This document shows, piece after piece, positions 1-8,756 of a stretch of 64,000 nt of DNA (position 1 is the first letter of the stretch; every line of letters starts with the position of its first letter). Made by a program: the position numbers and the translations under genes. Below the pieces are notes generated by a model, which was not told the DNA's origin, did no database searches, and saw only the letters and a list, made by a program, of their open reading frames with translations. Source of the stretch: Caldibacillus debilis DSM 16016 (lineage in GTDB: Bacteria; Bacillota; Bacilli; Bacillales; Caldibacillaceae); contig NZ_KB912916.1 of the NCBI RefSeq assembly GCF_000383875.1, forward strand, positions 66,125 through 130,124, given 5' to 3'.

Positions 1-2
1 AA

Positions 3-131
3 AAGAAGAAGCTGAAATATGGATTAACCCTTTATGATCATGACCTCACCATCTATTACTTCGATACAAGAAAAACTGTTGGATATGAAATCATAAATAA
101 ACCGGGGTTAAAGATTTATGTAGTATCATAG
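3..131 (+). CDS. C-terminal end of an unidentified protein (cut by window edge)
   Basis: The frame from base 3 is open up to a TAG at 129-131 and encodes about 42 residues rich in Lys and Tyr, ending in LKIYVVS. It is followed at once by a strong hairpin terminator, which supports its being the end of a real gene. The fragment is too short and featureless to assign a family. Confidence 0.5.
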   Translation, partial: KKKLKYGLTLYDHDLTIYYFDTRKTVGYEIINKPGLKIYVVS

Positions 132-175
132 GGTGCCTGCATAGCCGCGAATAATCGCGGGCATAACCCTTTTTC
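130..175 (+). terminator. Rho-independent terminator after the first gene
   Basis: An outer AGGGT/ACCCT stem encloses an inner CCGCG/CGCGG stem and is followed by TTTTT. It begins inside the stop codon of the truncated gene. Confidence 0.8.
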
Positions 176-836
176 TTGCGGTCCGGGACGAAGCCGGCTA
201 TATTTTGAATCACATGATATCCATGGAGAGAAGCCGTGCTTTCTTTCAAGGGGAGTGGGCGGACACTTTATGGAGAGCGCTTTCTCTTTTTTGCCAGTGG
301 AAAGATCCGATCCCCGGGAAAAATTGACGTCAGCTGTCGATTTGTGCCGCCTGGTATATTCGGCAATAATGAGGCAGAGACGTTTTAAGATCATCGCCAC
401 CCGCAGCGGCAAGGTCGCCGGCCGATGCGGCGCCGTTTACTCCTTAAAAAAGGAAGAGCTTTTTTAGAGGCATTTAACCATGGATGCGCAAACCGGGGCT
501 ATGATGAAACGGGTCCTGCCATTCCCTTTTGGCCCCGCTAAGCCCCCCTGCCCGTGAAGGCGGCCCGCCGCGGAACGGAACGTCCGTCCCGAACGGAAAA
601 GAATATCGGGGCCTTTCATGAATTGCCGATGGATGGTAAATATCCCGGTCCGGCGTACTTTAAGAGGCGCATCCAAGTTTTCATGAAACGGCCAAAGGAT
701 GGTAAACTTGTTTACGGTCCATTTTTCTTCAAAGGGACGGCGGATATTGAAGGACGGGACGTCGAGCCACCGTCCCGGTCCGGCTGCTGCCGGAATGCCC
801 CAGACGCTCGTTAATGACAGACGATGGAGGTTATCG
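176..836. other. Intergenic stretch with no convincing gene; degenerate repeats
   Basis: Short open frames occur here on both strands but none has a ribosome site plus a recognisable product. The right half contains a degenerate repeat of about 65 bp: TTTCATGAA...GGATGGTAAA...GGTCC at 614-653 and again at 679-720, with weaker copies near 551 and 746. On the minus strand these give a 22-residue periodic pattern, which may be chance or a decayed repeat gene. Confidence 0.4.
614..720. repeat. Pair of degenerate direct repeats, 65 bp apart
   Basis: TTTCATGAA at 614 and at 679, followed in both copies by GCC, GGATGGTAAA and GGTCC, gives two imperfect copies of about 40 bp. Related but weaker copies seem to flank them, so this may be a short tandem array. 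The function is unknown. Confidence 0.45.
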
Positions 837-1421
837 ATGAGGTGGAGCAAACTGAAAAAACAATTGGAAGATTTCCTTTGTCCTGCCCTGAAAGGCCGTG
901 TGGAATATTGGGTCACGAATTACCGGAAAGCCCATGACCGCCTGGGAAGAGCGTACATTACCATCGACGGAAAGGAAGTCATCAACATGTGCACGTTGAA
1001 GAAAGAAATCGCCGTCTTCCAAATGGAAAAAGCCTTGATGGACCGCGGGGAAAATTTTTCGGATATGACGGCCGGCGGAAATGGAGCCCCTGAGCTGCCG
1101 AAAGAGGCGGACTTCCCGGAAGAGGCGATGGCGGAAATGGACGATCCCGGCAGGATCAACGAATGGGCCCATCAAATGGCTGAAAAACAGAACCTCTTCG
1201 CCCAATACGATTTTTTTGCCGCTGCCGCACAATTTTTGCAGACACCGATCCGGGAATCGCTGAAATCCGGCCATCCCATCATCAAGGGAATGGCGCTTCT
1301 TGACCGGAGGGTAGGGAAAAGGACCCTCCTCGCTTTGAAGGATGCCATGGAACAAGAAAATGACCTTGTCAAATTTTTTTATAAGCTGAGGTGTAAGGCG
1401 GAATCCATTCAAATCGATTAA
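837..1421 (+). CDS. SF0329 family protein
   Basis: A 194-residue soluble protein starting MRWSKLKKQLEDFLC, with an early VTNYRKAHDRLGRAYITIDG segment that matches what I remember of the uncharacterised SF0329 family. Function is not known. The ATG at 837 is chosen because GGAGG lies at 826-830; an in-frame open stretch extends further upstream but lacks a ribosome site. The gene stands alone, is followed by a clear terminator and sits just upstream of an orphan type I methylase. Whether the two are functionally linked cannot be told from sequence. The protein has no signal peptide or membrane segment and is probably cytosolic. Confidence 0.7.
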   Translation: MRWSKLKKQLEDFLCPALKGRVEYWVTNYRKAHDRLGRAYITIDGKEVINMCTLKKEIAVFQMEKALMDRGENFSDMTAGGNGAPELPKEADFPEEAMAEMDDPGRINEWAHQMAEKQNLFAQYDFFAAAAQFLQTPIRESLKSGHPIIKGMALLDRRVGKRTLLALKDAMEQENDLVKFFYKLRCKAESIQID

Positions 1422-1452
1422 TTCGGAATGGTCCCATACAAAAATGTTGTTG

Positions 1453-1499
1453 CCCCTTTCCATTGGGCAAGTCGCGTCCTATTGGAAAAGGGGTTTTTC
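1453..1499 (+). terminator. Rho-independent terminator
   Basis: CCCCTTTCCA pairs with TTGGAAAAGGGG and is followed by TTTTTC. It ends the SF0329 transcript and separates it from hsdM. Confidence 0.85.
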
Positions 1500-1682
1500 T
1501 TTCCTAAGGACTTCCTGGGCGGCTCTCCCACAAAACGTCGAACCCGAAGATGCTTCCGTTTTCCGTAAAAGGATCCGGGTCCTGGCCTTGCGGGCGGCCG
1601 TTTTCAAATGCCGTGCCCGATTCTGATAAACTAGAAATGACTTGAACAAAAAGACTTCCCATTGAAAAAGGAGCAGTTGCGG

Positions 1683-3107
1683 ATGAACAACCGGGAAATG
1701 GTACAAAAGCTGTGGAATTTATGCAATATCCTCCGGGATGATGGCATTACCTACCATCAATACGTGACGGAGTTGACATACTTGCTTTTCCTGAAAATGA
1801 TGAAGGAAACCGGGCAGGAATACATGATCCCGGAAAAATACCGCTGGGATTCGTTGGTGGAAAAGGACGGAGCGGAACTGAAGGGACATTACGCCCGGCT
1901 GCTGACGGATTTGGGAAAGGAAGAAAATCAACTTTTAAGGCAGATTTATCATGATGCCAAATCCAACATCCGGAAGCCGGAAAATTTGCGGAAAATCATC
2001 CAATCCATCAACCATTTGGATTGGTATAACGCGAAGCAGGAAGGGCTGGGCGACTTATATGAAGGTCTTTTGGAAAAAAATGCCAGCGAATTCAAGTCGG
2101 GAGCGGGCCAATATTTTACTCCCCGGGTCCTCGTGAACGTTATGGTCGAGCTGGTCGACCCCCAGCCCGGGGAACGTTGCCACGACCCGGCCGCGGGCAC
2201 CTTCGGGTTTATGGTCGCCGCCGCCCGGCATGTGCGGGAGCAAACGGGACAATATTCCCGCTTATCCGATGAAGAAGTCAAGTTTCAAAAGTATCAGGCC
2301 TTTTCCGGAGTCGAACTCGTTCCCGACACCCACCGCCTGGCGGTCATGAATGCCCTGCTGCACGATATCCACGGAGAAATTGTGTTGGGGGACACCCTTT
2401 CGCCCCTCGGCGAAAGACTGAAAAATTTCGATGTGATCTTGACCAATCCGCCCTTCGGTACGAAAAAGGGGGGAGAGAGGGTGAAGCGCAACGATTTTAC
2501 CTTCCAAACGGCGAACAAACAGCTCAATTTCCTCCAGCATGTCTACCGGGCATTAAAACCGGACGGGAAGGCCCGGGCCGCCGTCGTCGTCCCGGATAAC
2601 GTTTTGTTCGAAGAGGGCATCGGTGCCGACATCCGCCGGGAATTGATGGAGATGTGCAATCTGCACACCATCTTGCGCCTGCCCACGGGCATTTTTTACG
2701 CCCCGGGGGTGAAGACGAACGTTTTATTTTTTACGAGGGGAGAAAAGGATACGGGCAACACGAAGGAGGTGTGGGTCTACGACCTGCGGACGGACATGCC
2801 TTCCTTCGGAAAACGGAATCCGTTGACAAGGGAGCATTTTACCGGGTTTATCCGGGCCTATACGGCCGAAGACCGCAGGCAGGTGAAAGATGAGCGCTGG
2901 AACGTGTTCACCCGGGAGGAAATCGCGAAAAACGGCGACAACCTGGACATCGGGCTCCTTTCCTTCGCCCCCCTTTACAACCCGGAAAAATTGCCGGACC
3001 CGATCGCCAAGTCGGAAGAGGCGGTGGAAAAGCTGGGCATGGCCATTTCTTTAATCAATGAAGTGATCGCCGAATTGAAGGCCGCCGAACAAAGGGGCAG
3101 GCGTTGA
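1683..3107 (+). CDS. hsdM: Type I restriction-modification DNA methyltransferase subunit (HsdM-like), apparently orphan
   Basis: A 474-residue N6-adenine methyltransferase. An N-terminal helical HsdM_N region (about 1-120) precedes the SAM-binding motif DPAAGTFGF and the catalytic motif NPPFG (TNPPFGTKKGG); a FTPRVLVNVMVELVDP segment before motif I is typical of type I M subunits. The ATG at 1683 has AAAAAGGAG nine bases upstream; a TTG 21 bases earlier overlaps that ribosome site and is less likely. M subunits normally work with a specificity subunit (HsdS) and, for cutting, HsdR, but neither gene follows: the next gene is an unrelated membrane protein and the upstream gene is an SF0329 protein. 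It could be a remnant, a regulatory methylase, or paired with an HsdS elsewhere. Confidence 0.92.
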   Translation: MNNREMVQKLWNLCNILRDDGITYHQYVTELTYLLFLKMMKETGQEYMIPEKYRWDSLVEKDGAELKGHYARLLTDLGKEENQLLRQIYHDAKSNIRKPENLRKIIQSINHLDWYNAKQEGLGDLYEGLLEKNASEFKSGAGQYFTPRVLVNVMVELVDPQPGERCHDPAAGTFGFMVAAARHVREQTGQYSRLSDEEVKFQKYQAFSGVELVPDTHRLAVMNALLHDIHGEIVLGDTLSPLGERLKNFDVILTNPPFGTKKGGERVKRNDFTFQTANKQLNFLQHVYRALKPDGKARAAVVVPDNVLFEEGIGADIRRELMEMCNLHTILRLPTGIFYAPGVKTNVLFFTRGEKDTGNTKEVWVYDLRTDMPSFGKRNPLTREHFTGFIRAYTAEDRRQVKDERWNVFTREEIAKNGDNLDIGLLSFAPLYNPEKLPDPIAKSEEAVEKLGMAISLINEVIAELKAAEQRGRR

Positions 3108-3257
3108 AAGAGGTTCGGCGCACGAGGCGGACCGGGAGAGTGAAACGAAATGCTCGGCTGCCCCGTAAATTCTTTTGCAACCCTCCGGGTCTTTTTCATC
3201 GGAAGGCCATTGATTCTTTCTTCAATCAGGAAAGATGCCGGGAAGGAGGTGCATACG

Positions 3258-3763
3258 ATGGCGGAATGGTCCGCGCGACCGCGGATCAAAATACCGAAGA
3301 CGAGAAGCGAACGGTTTGGGATCTGATCGGCGCCGTTTCGTATTTCGGATCCGTCCTGTTTTTGGTCGTTGTTTGGGAACTCCTCCCGGCGTCCGTCCCC
3401 GCCCATTTCAACGCGGCCGGGGAGGTCGACCGCTGGGGTTCCAAAGGGGAACTTCTCTTGTTGCCCATGATGGGGGCGTTTATCTTTTTCCTTCTCCATA
3501 TTTTGGAAAAATTCCCCGAAATCCATAATTATCCGAGGCGATTCAATGAAAAAAATGCGGCCAGCTTTTACTTGGCCAGCCGGAAGATGATGAATCAAAT
3601 CAAAAATATTTGTTTGGCCATTTTCGCATTCCTTCTGTTCGAATCGGCCTCCATCGCCTTGGGATGGCGGGACGGGATCGGCATATGGCTTTTGCCCATT
3701 ATGACAGCCGCCTTACTTTTTCCGATCGTCATCGGGATTGTCAGGCAAAAAAGGATCAAGTAA
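3258..3763 (+). pseudogene. DUF1648-type membrane protein gene with an early frameshift
   Basis: AAGGAGGT (3244-3250) is correctly placed for the ATG at 3258, which encodes MAEWSARPRIKIPKTRSER, a start typical of this family, but this frame ends at TGA 3324-3326. The rest of the protein (WDLIGAVSYFG..., several membrane helices, VPAHFNAAGEVDRWG motif of DUF1648) continues in the neighbouring frame to 3763. One extra base in the TTT/GGG run near 3315-3320 would join the two perfectly as SERFWDLIG. So this is either a real one-base deletion or a homopolymer sequencing error. The intact protein would have about 168 residues. Such proteins are small integral membrane proteins of unknown role. Confidence 0.75.
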
Positions 3764-4079
3764 CTCCGGTTAGGGTGTTCGGGGGGGTTAAAAAAGATCG
3801 GGCTTTGCGGACGGTGATCATAAAAAGATCGACCGTCGGGGACCGGGGCGCCGGACTTGGATTCAGCGGATGATCGGCTCGGGGCGTTGCTGATTCCGAT
3901 CACGGGACCGGGCGCCGATCCGGGCTCAGCGGCATCCCCTGGTTCCTTTTCAGGTCCCGCTTTTTTTGCCGGGAAAATGTGCGGGGATCCCTTTGGGTAT
4001 CTGTACGATCGTCCCGGTTGATTTCCGTTCGGGGACCGGTCCCGCCCAAATTTTCCGGGGAACCGGCGGCATTTCCATA
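3764..4079. other. Intergenic stretch, no gene seen
   Basis: G+C-rich sequence with several short self-complementary stretches but no open frame with a ribosome site and no recognisable product. It leads into the promoter of the T-box transcript. Confidence 0.5.
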
Positions 4080-4107
4080 TTGACTTTCCAAAGGGAACGA
4101 TTATAAT
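4080..4107 (+). promoter_or_regulatory. Predicted sigma-A promoter of the T-box/ECF operon
   Basis: TTGACT (4080-4085) and a perfect TATAAT (4102-4107) are separated by 16 bp. The transcript would start about 30 bp before the T-box leader. Confidence 0.7.
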
Positions 4108-4134
4108 AAAAAATAAATTATGAATAATTTCACA

Positions 4135-4450
4135 TCTTCAAAGACCATGAAGGGGAAAAGTAGGATTCGGCCATTTTTCCCAGAGAGCTTCGGCAGGTGG
4201 AAAGAAGCAAAAATGCGAATCCGAACAATGGCCCCGGAGTTGCGTGCTGAACGCGGCCGTTTTTTCGGCCGTCAGTAGGTTCCGACGAGCTCGGTACTCG
4301 TTACAACTACCGCAGTATGAAGGCGCGATGCCGCAAGCGTCGATGCCGTAGTACTGGCTGAGGCCGTCTTGCGCGAGCGGGCGGTGAAGTAAGGTGGTAC
4401 CACGTGAGCCCAACCACGTCCTTATCGTTTGATAATGGCGTGGTTTTTTT
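4135..4450 (+). promoter_or_regulatory. T-box riboswitch, probable methionine specificity
   Basis: The conserved antiterminator box AAGGTGGTACCACG lies at 4391-4404 and is followed by a terminator hairpin (CCACG...CGTGG plus seven T, 4411-4447). Upstream, CAGAGAGC and GGCAGGTGGAAAG (4181-4203) match the AGAGAG and distal-loop motifs of stem I, and GGATTCG/CGAATCC forms its stem. On the 3' side of the specifier loop there are two candidate triplets, AUG at 4228-4230 (followed by GCC..GGAGTTG, the better placed) and AUG at 4213-4215; both would read methionine. Uncharged tRNA-Met would then allow transcription of the following salvage/transport operon. Confidence 0.85.
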
Positions 4451-4534
4451 ATTCCGCGCAAAGCTCGGTCGCCCGCGGGGCATCCGGGCTTTTCCGGAGG
4501 GTTCAAAGATTTGTCGACAGCAGGAGGTGAAAGG

Positions 4535-5392
4535 GTGAACGGCTTATTGGTGCTGCAAACGGACTTCGGTTTGAGCGACGGAGCCGTATCGGCGATGTAC
4601 GGGGTGGCCCTCGGCGTCAGCAGGGACATCCGGATCTTTGATCTGACCCACGACATTCCCCAGTACAATATTTGGGAGGCATCCTACCGGCTGTATCAGA
4701 CCATCGCTTATTGGCCGGAAAATACCGTGTTCATTTCCGTGGTCGATCCGGGGGTCGGCACGGCAAGGAAAAGCATCGCCGTCCGGACGAAATCCAACCA
4801 TGTGGTGGTGACCCCGGACAACGGAACGATTACCCATATCAAAAAATATATCGGCATCGAAGATGTCCGGCTGATCGATGAGCAGGTACACCGGCTGCCC
4901 GGTTCGGCCCATTCCTACACCTTCTACGGCCGGGATGTTTATGCCTATGTCGGTGCCAAGCTGGCTTCGGGAAAGATCGCTTTTCATGAAACCGGGCCGG
5001 AAATTTCGCCGGAGGAAGTGGTGGAATTGCCGGTTTCTGAGGCGGTCATCCAGGATGGTGCCGTGAAGGGAAACATCGACGTTTTGGACGTCCGCTTCGG
5101 AAATCTGTGGACGAACATCGACCGGAGCCTGTTTTTGCAGCTGGGTGCGCAATACGGGGATTTATTCGAGGTCACCATTGAAAATTCCACCAGGCAAGTC
5201 TATAAAAATATTATGACCTTCGGACGTTCCTTTGCGGACAGCCATTTGGGCGAGCCCTTGTTGTATGTGAATTCCCTCGATAAGATCGGCGTCGCCATCA
5301 ATCAGGGATCCTTTGCGAAGGCCTATCATATCGAATCCGGCAACAAATGGAAGATCACGATCCGCAAGGTGGACGGGAAGAATTGCCAATGA
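4535..5392 (+). CDS. SAM hydrolase / SAM hydroxide adenosyltransferase family protein
   Basis: A 285-residue protein of the duf62/COG1912 family, which splits S-adenosylmethionine into adenosine and methionine (related to fluorinase and chlorinase but using water). Family hallmarks visible are QTDFGLSDGAVSAMYG near the N-terminus, VDPGVGT and TPDNGT. The GTG at 4535 is chosen because AGGAGGTGA lies directly upstream. It is the first gene after the Met-type T-box and is followed by a complete ECF transporter, which fits a role in supplying methionine or handling imported adenosylated compounds. No signal peptide; cytosolic. Confidence 0.88.
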   Translation: MNGLLVLQTDFGLSDGAVSAMYGVALGVSRDIRIFDLTHDIPQYNIWEASYRLYQTIAYWPENTVFISVVDPGVGTARKSIAVRTKSNHVVVTPDNGTITHIKKYIGIEDVRLIDEQVHRLPGSAHSYTFYGRDVYAYVGAKLASGKIAFHETGPEISPEEVVELPVSEAVIQDGAVKGNIDVLDVRFGNLWTNIDRSLFLQLGAQYGDLFEVTIENSTRQVYKNIMTFGRSFADSHLGEPLLYVNSLDKIGVAINQGSFAKAYHIESGNKWKITIRKVDGKNCQ

Positions 5393-5460
5393 AGATGCAC
5401 TTATTTTAGTTTCATTATTCAAAAAATTTTTAATAAAAAATCGGAAAAGGAGTGGGAAAA

Positions 5461-6018
5461 ATGAAAAAAGAAGCGTTGTCCGTGCGAACCATCGTTGCCA
5501 TCGGCATCGGTGCCGCCGTGTTTGTGATTCTCGGCCGGTTTGCGTCCATCCCGACGGGGATCCCCAATTCGAACATTGAGGTCACCTATCCGTTTTTGGC
5601 CCTGATGGCCGTTGTCTTCGGGCCCGTGGCGGGCGGGCTGATCGGATTGATCGGCCATGCGCTGAAAGACCTGATTATGTACGGTTCCGTTTGGTGGAGC
5701 TGGGTTTTCGTCAGCTTCCTCGTCGGAATCCTGTTCGGGCTCGGCGGCAAGAGGATCGACGTCGCATCGGGCGAATTCGGCAGGAAACAGATCATTGCCT
5801 TCAACGTGACCCAAGTGGTTGCCCAAGCGATCGGCTGGTTTCTCGTGGCCCCCGTCCTGGATATCCTCATTTACGCGGAACCGGCCAACAAGGTTTTCGT
5901 GCAGGGGCTGACCGTGGGAATCACCGATATGGTCACCGTCGGGGTTCTCGGGACATTGCTGTTGGCCCTCTATGCGAAAACCCGTACGAAAAAGGGAAGC
6001 CTTGATGTGGAACAATAA
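5461..6018 (+). CDS. UPF0397 family ECF transporter substrate-binding (S) component
   Basis: A 185-residue membrane protein with about five or six hydrophobic helices, starting [27 protein letters not shown], characteristic of the UPF0397/COG4720 S components. ECF S components bind the vitamin or amino-acid substrate. As I recall, members of this family next to Met-responsive leaders have been proposed to be methionine transporters (MtsT). The ATG at 5461 has AAAAGGAG nine bases upstream. It lies between the SAM hydrolase and the double ATPase and is presumably cotranscribed. Substrate assignment to methionine rests on the T-box and neighbours, not on this protein alone; a thiamine-precursor substrate is the main alternative. 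Confidence 0.85.
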   Translation: MKKEALSVRTIVAIGIGAAVFVILGRFASIPTGIPNSNIEVTYPFLALMAVVFGPVAGGLIGLIGHALKDLIMYGSVWWSWVFVSFLVGILFGLGGKRIDVASGEFGRKQIIAFNVTQVVAQAIGWFLVAPVLDILIYAEPANKVFVQGLTVGITDMVTVGVLGTLLLALYAKTRTKKGSLDVEQ

Positions 6019-6163
6019 GCACCGGAAACTCCAATGCGTTGCATAAATCCGTCCCTTGCATAAATCCGCCAATCGCATCAGGCTTGTTGTCGAACAACGG
6101 GCATCGGAAACAGTCCTTGCGATGGAAACCGCTTGATGCTTGAACAATAAGAATTCATGAAAT

Positions 6164-6193
6164 GCCGGGGCTTTCTGGAAGGAAAGCCCCGGC
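6164..6193 (+). other. Strong hairpin between S-component and ATPase genes
   Basis: GCCGGGGCTTTC pairs perfectly with GAAAGCCCCGGC with a short loop but no T-run follows. It sits 27 bp before the ATPase start and could stabilise the upstream mRNA or tune expression. A short direct repeat TTGCATAAATCCG (6043 and 6057) lies in the same gap. Confidence 0.5.
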
Positions 6194-6220
6194 GCAAAAC
6201 GTCGCTTGCAGGAGTCAAAA

Positions 6221-7951
6221 ATGAAAAAAAAAGTCATCGAATTTCAGAACTTCAGCTTTAAATACGAAAGCCAAAAACATCCGACGCTGAAAAACATCAA
6301 TTTGACCATTTACGAAGGGGAAAAGGTGTTGATCGCCGGCCCTTCCGGATCGGGGAAAAGCACCCTCGGCCATTGCATCAACGGGCTGATCCCCTTTTCC
6401 TACAAAGGCGAGATCACGGGAAGTTTAAAAATTATGGGGAAGGAAACGAGGGAGGCCGGCCTTTTCGCTTTATCGAAGATGGTTGGCACCGTTTTGCAGG
6501 ATCCGGACGGGCAGTTCATCGGTCTCACGGTCGGGGAGGACATCGCCTTCGCGCTGGAAAATGACTGTGTGCCGCAAGCGGAAATGCTGCCGATCGTGGA
6601 GGAAGCGGCGAAGCTGGTGGACATGGACGGGCATTTGCCGGCGTCCGTCCACCATTTGTCCGGCGGACAAAAGCAGCGGGTCGCATTGGCCGGGGTCATG
6701 GTGGACCAGGTCGGCATCCTGCTCTTCGACGAGCCTTTGGCCAATCTTGACCCGGCCACCGGCAAGCGTGCGATCGATTTGATCGATCAGATCCAGAAAG
6801 AGAAAAATTTGACGGTGCTGATCATCGAACATCGCCTGGAGGATGTGTTGTATCGTCCCGTCGACCGGGTCATCGTCATGAACGAAGGAACGATCGTTGC
6901 CGACATGGACCCGGATGAATTGCTGGCCGCCGACATTTTGGAAAGGGTCAACCTTCGGGAACCTTTGTATATTAAAGCCGCCAAATACGCCGGCTGCACG
7001 ATTACGAAGGAAATGAGGCCGGCGGATCTTTCCCGGTTCCGGGCGGATACCTGCCGCGAACCGCTTGCCCGCTGGCTGGAAGAGGTGAACGTGGAAAGGC
7101 CGGCCTCCGGCAAACCGCCGATCTTGGAACTGGAGCACCTTTCCTTTTCCTACGGGCCCGATGCGGAAACGATCCGTGACGTTTCCTTTGCCGTCCATGA
7201 AGGGGAAATGGTCAGCATCGTCGGGAAGAACGGCGCGGGCAAATCGACGGTCGCCAAATGTATCTGCGGGTTCGAAAAACCGGCGTCGGGACGGATTTTG
7301 TACCGCGGAAGGGATATTACCGACGAAACGATTGCGGAACGATCGTCCAAGATCGGCATGGTCCTGCAAAACCCGAACCATATGATTTCCAAGCATCTGA
7401 TTTTCGACGAGGTCGCCCTCGGCCTGTACGCCCGGGGGCTGCCGGAAGGGGAAATCAGGGACCGGGTGGAGCAGACCTTGAAAATTTGCGGATTGTATCC
7501 CTACCGCCATTGGCCGATCTCCGCCCTGAGCTTCGGGCAAAAAAAGCGGGTGACGATCGCTTCGATCCTGGTCCTGCAGCCGGAGATCCTCATCCTGGAC
7601 GAGCCGACGGCCGGCCAGGATTTCCGGCGTTATACCGATATCATGGAATTTTTGGTTCATTTGAACCGGCAAGGGGTCACGATTTTAATGATTACCCATG
7701 ATATGCACCTGATGCTCGAATACACCGACCGGGCCATCGTCCTTGCCGATGGGAGAAAGATCGCCGACGACAGATGCGTGAACATCCTCGCCGACGAGAA
7801 GCTGATGGCGCAGGCTAATTTAAAAGAAACCTCCCTTTTTGAACTGGCGAAAAAAGCCGGCTTGCCGGATCCGGCCAAATTGGTGGAACGGTTTATCGCT
7901 TACGACAGGGAGGTGAGGGGTCATGGCCAGCGAAATGCTGTCGTATATTGA
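6221..7951 (+). CDS. ECF transporter double ATP-binding protein (fused A and A')
   Basis: A 576-residue protein with two complete ABC ATPase domains. The first carries GPSGSGKST, LSGGQKQRV and LLFDEPLANLD; the second carries GKNGAGKST, a signature variant LSFGQKKRV and LILDEPTAGQD. Such fused ATPases power the ECF module through the T component. The ATG at 6221 is preceded by GCAGGAG. Its 3' end overlaps the T-component start by 29 bp, indicating translational coupling. With the preceding S component and following T gene it forms a self-contained group I ECF transporter. Confidence 0.93.
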   Translation: MKKKVIEFQNFSFKYESQKHPTLKNINLTIYEGEKVLIAGPSGSGKSTLGHCINGLIPFSYKGEITGSLKIMGKETREAGLFALSKMVGTVLQDPDGQFIGLTVGEDIAFALENDCVPQAEMLPIVEEAAKLVDMDGHLPASVHHLSGGQKQRVALAGVMVDQVGILLFDEPLANLDPATGKRAIDLIDQIQKEKNLTVLIIEHRLEDVLYRPVDRVIVMNEGTIVADMDPDELLAADILERVNLREPLYIKAAKYAGCTITKEMRPADLSRFRADTCREPLARWLEEVNVERPASGKPPILELEHLSFSYGPDAETIRDVSFAVHEGEMVSIVGKNGAGKSTVAKCICGFEKPASGRILYRGRDITDETIAERSSKIGMVLQNPNHMISKHLIFDEVALGLYARGLPEGEIRDRVEQTLKICGLYPYRHWPISALSFGQKKRVTIASILVLQPEILILDEPTAGQDFRRYTDIMEFLVHLNRQGVTILMITHDMHLMLEYTDRAIVLADGRKIADDRCVNILADEKLMAQANLKETSLFELAKKAGLPDPAKLVERFIAYDREVRGHGQRNAVVY

Positions 7952-8756
7952 CCGGCCGTCTCCCGTCCACCGGCTGACCGGCGCCGCCAAATTGCTCTGT
8001 TTTCTTTTGTGGTCCAGCGCGGCGATGTTGACCTACGATACCCGGGTGCTCCTTTTTTTGTTTGCCATGGCCATCGTGATTTTCCGGATTTCTAGGATAA
8101 AATGGAAGGAAGTCTCCTTTGTCCTGATTTTCATTTTGGTGTTTTTGCTCATCAACAATATCGCCATCTACCTATTTTCCCCGCAGGAAGGGGTAAAGAT
8201 CTATGGTACGCGCCATGTGCTGCTGGAACTGGGCGGAAGGTACGACGTGACCGCGGAACAGCTGTTTTACCAATTCAATATTACCTTGAAATATTTCACC
8301 GTGATCCCCGCCGCCCTCCTTTTCATGGTAACGACCCACCCGAGCGAATTCGCCGCCTCTTTGAACCGGATCGGGGTCAGCTACCGGATCGCCTATGCCG
8401 TTTCCCTCGCGCTCCGGTATATTCCGGACATCCAAAGGGAATTTCGCAACATCTCCAGGGCCCAGCAGGCGCGGGGACTGGATATGTCCAAAAAGGAGAA
8501 GCTCCACCGGCGGCTGAAAAACGCCTTTTCCATCCTGGCGCCCCTCGTCCTTTCCAGCATCGACCGGATCGAGACGATCACCAACGCCATGGAGCTTCGC
8601 GGTTTCGGGAAAAAGAAGAGGAGGACCTGGTACAGCGCCCGCCCCTTTCACAAGAGGGATTTCCTGGCCGTTTTCCTGTTCGCCCTGATCTTCCTCGCGT
8701 CCGTTCTCATCACCTTCCATGACGGCAGGCGGTTTTACAATCCCTTTCTTCCGTAA
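7923..8756 (+). CDS. ECF transporter transmembrane (T) component
   Basis: A 277-residue integral membrane protein of the CbiQ/EcfT family. It begins MASEMLSYIDRPSPVHRLTGAAK, has hydrophobic helices around 20-80, 120-145 and 240-265, and contains ARGLDM, one of the Ala-Arg-Gly motifs that couple to the ATPases. The start lies inside the 3' end of the ATPase gene, with GGGAGGTGAGG as ribosome site. It is the last gene of the operon; no clear terminator follows directly. Confidence 0.92.
   Translation: MASEMLSYIDRPSPVHRLTGAAKLLCFLLWSSAAMLTYDTRVLLFLFAMAIVIFRISRIKWKEVSFVLIFILVFLLINNIAIYLFSPQEGVKIYGTRHVLLELGGRYDVTAEQLFYQFNITLKYFTVIPAALLFMVTTHPSEFAASLNRIGVSYRIAYAVSLALRYIPDIQREFRNISRAQQARGLDMSKKEKLHRRLKNAFSILAPLVLSSIDRIETITNAMELRGFGKKKRRTWYSARPFHKRDFLAVFLFALIFLASVLITFHDGRRFYNPFLP

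Noticed and set aside
699..836. Longer start for the SF0329 protein
   Set aside because: The extension lacks a ribosome site and overlaps the repeats; the ATG at 837 has GGAGG.
464..916. Possible minus-strand gene
   Set aside because: It runs over the degenerate repeats and into the SF0329 gene, has no ribosome site and no recognisable product.
3104..3257. TTG start making a longer, unbroken DUF1648 protein
   Set aside because: The extra N-terminus is basic and unlike the family, and the good ribosome site points to the ATG at 3258 in another frame.
5419..8720. Several long minus-strand open frames
   Set aside because: They mirror the ECF transporter genes in a G+C-rich region and show no domain motifs.
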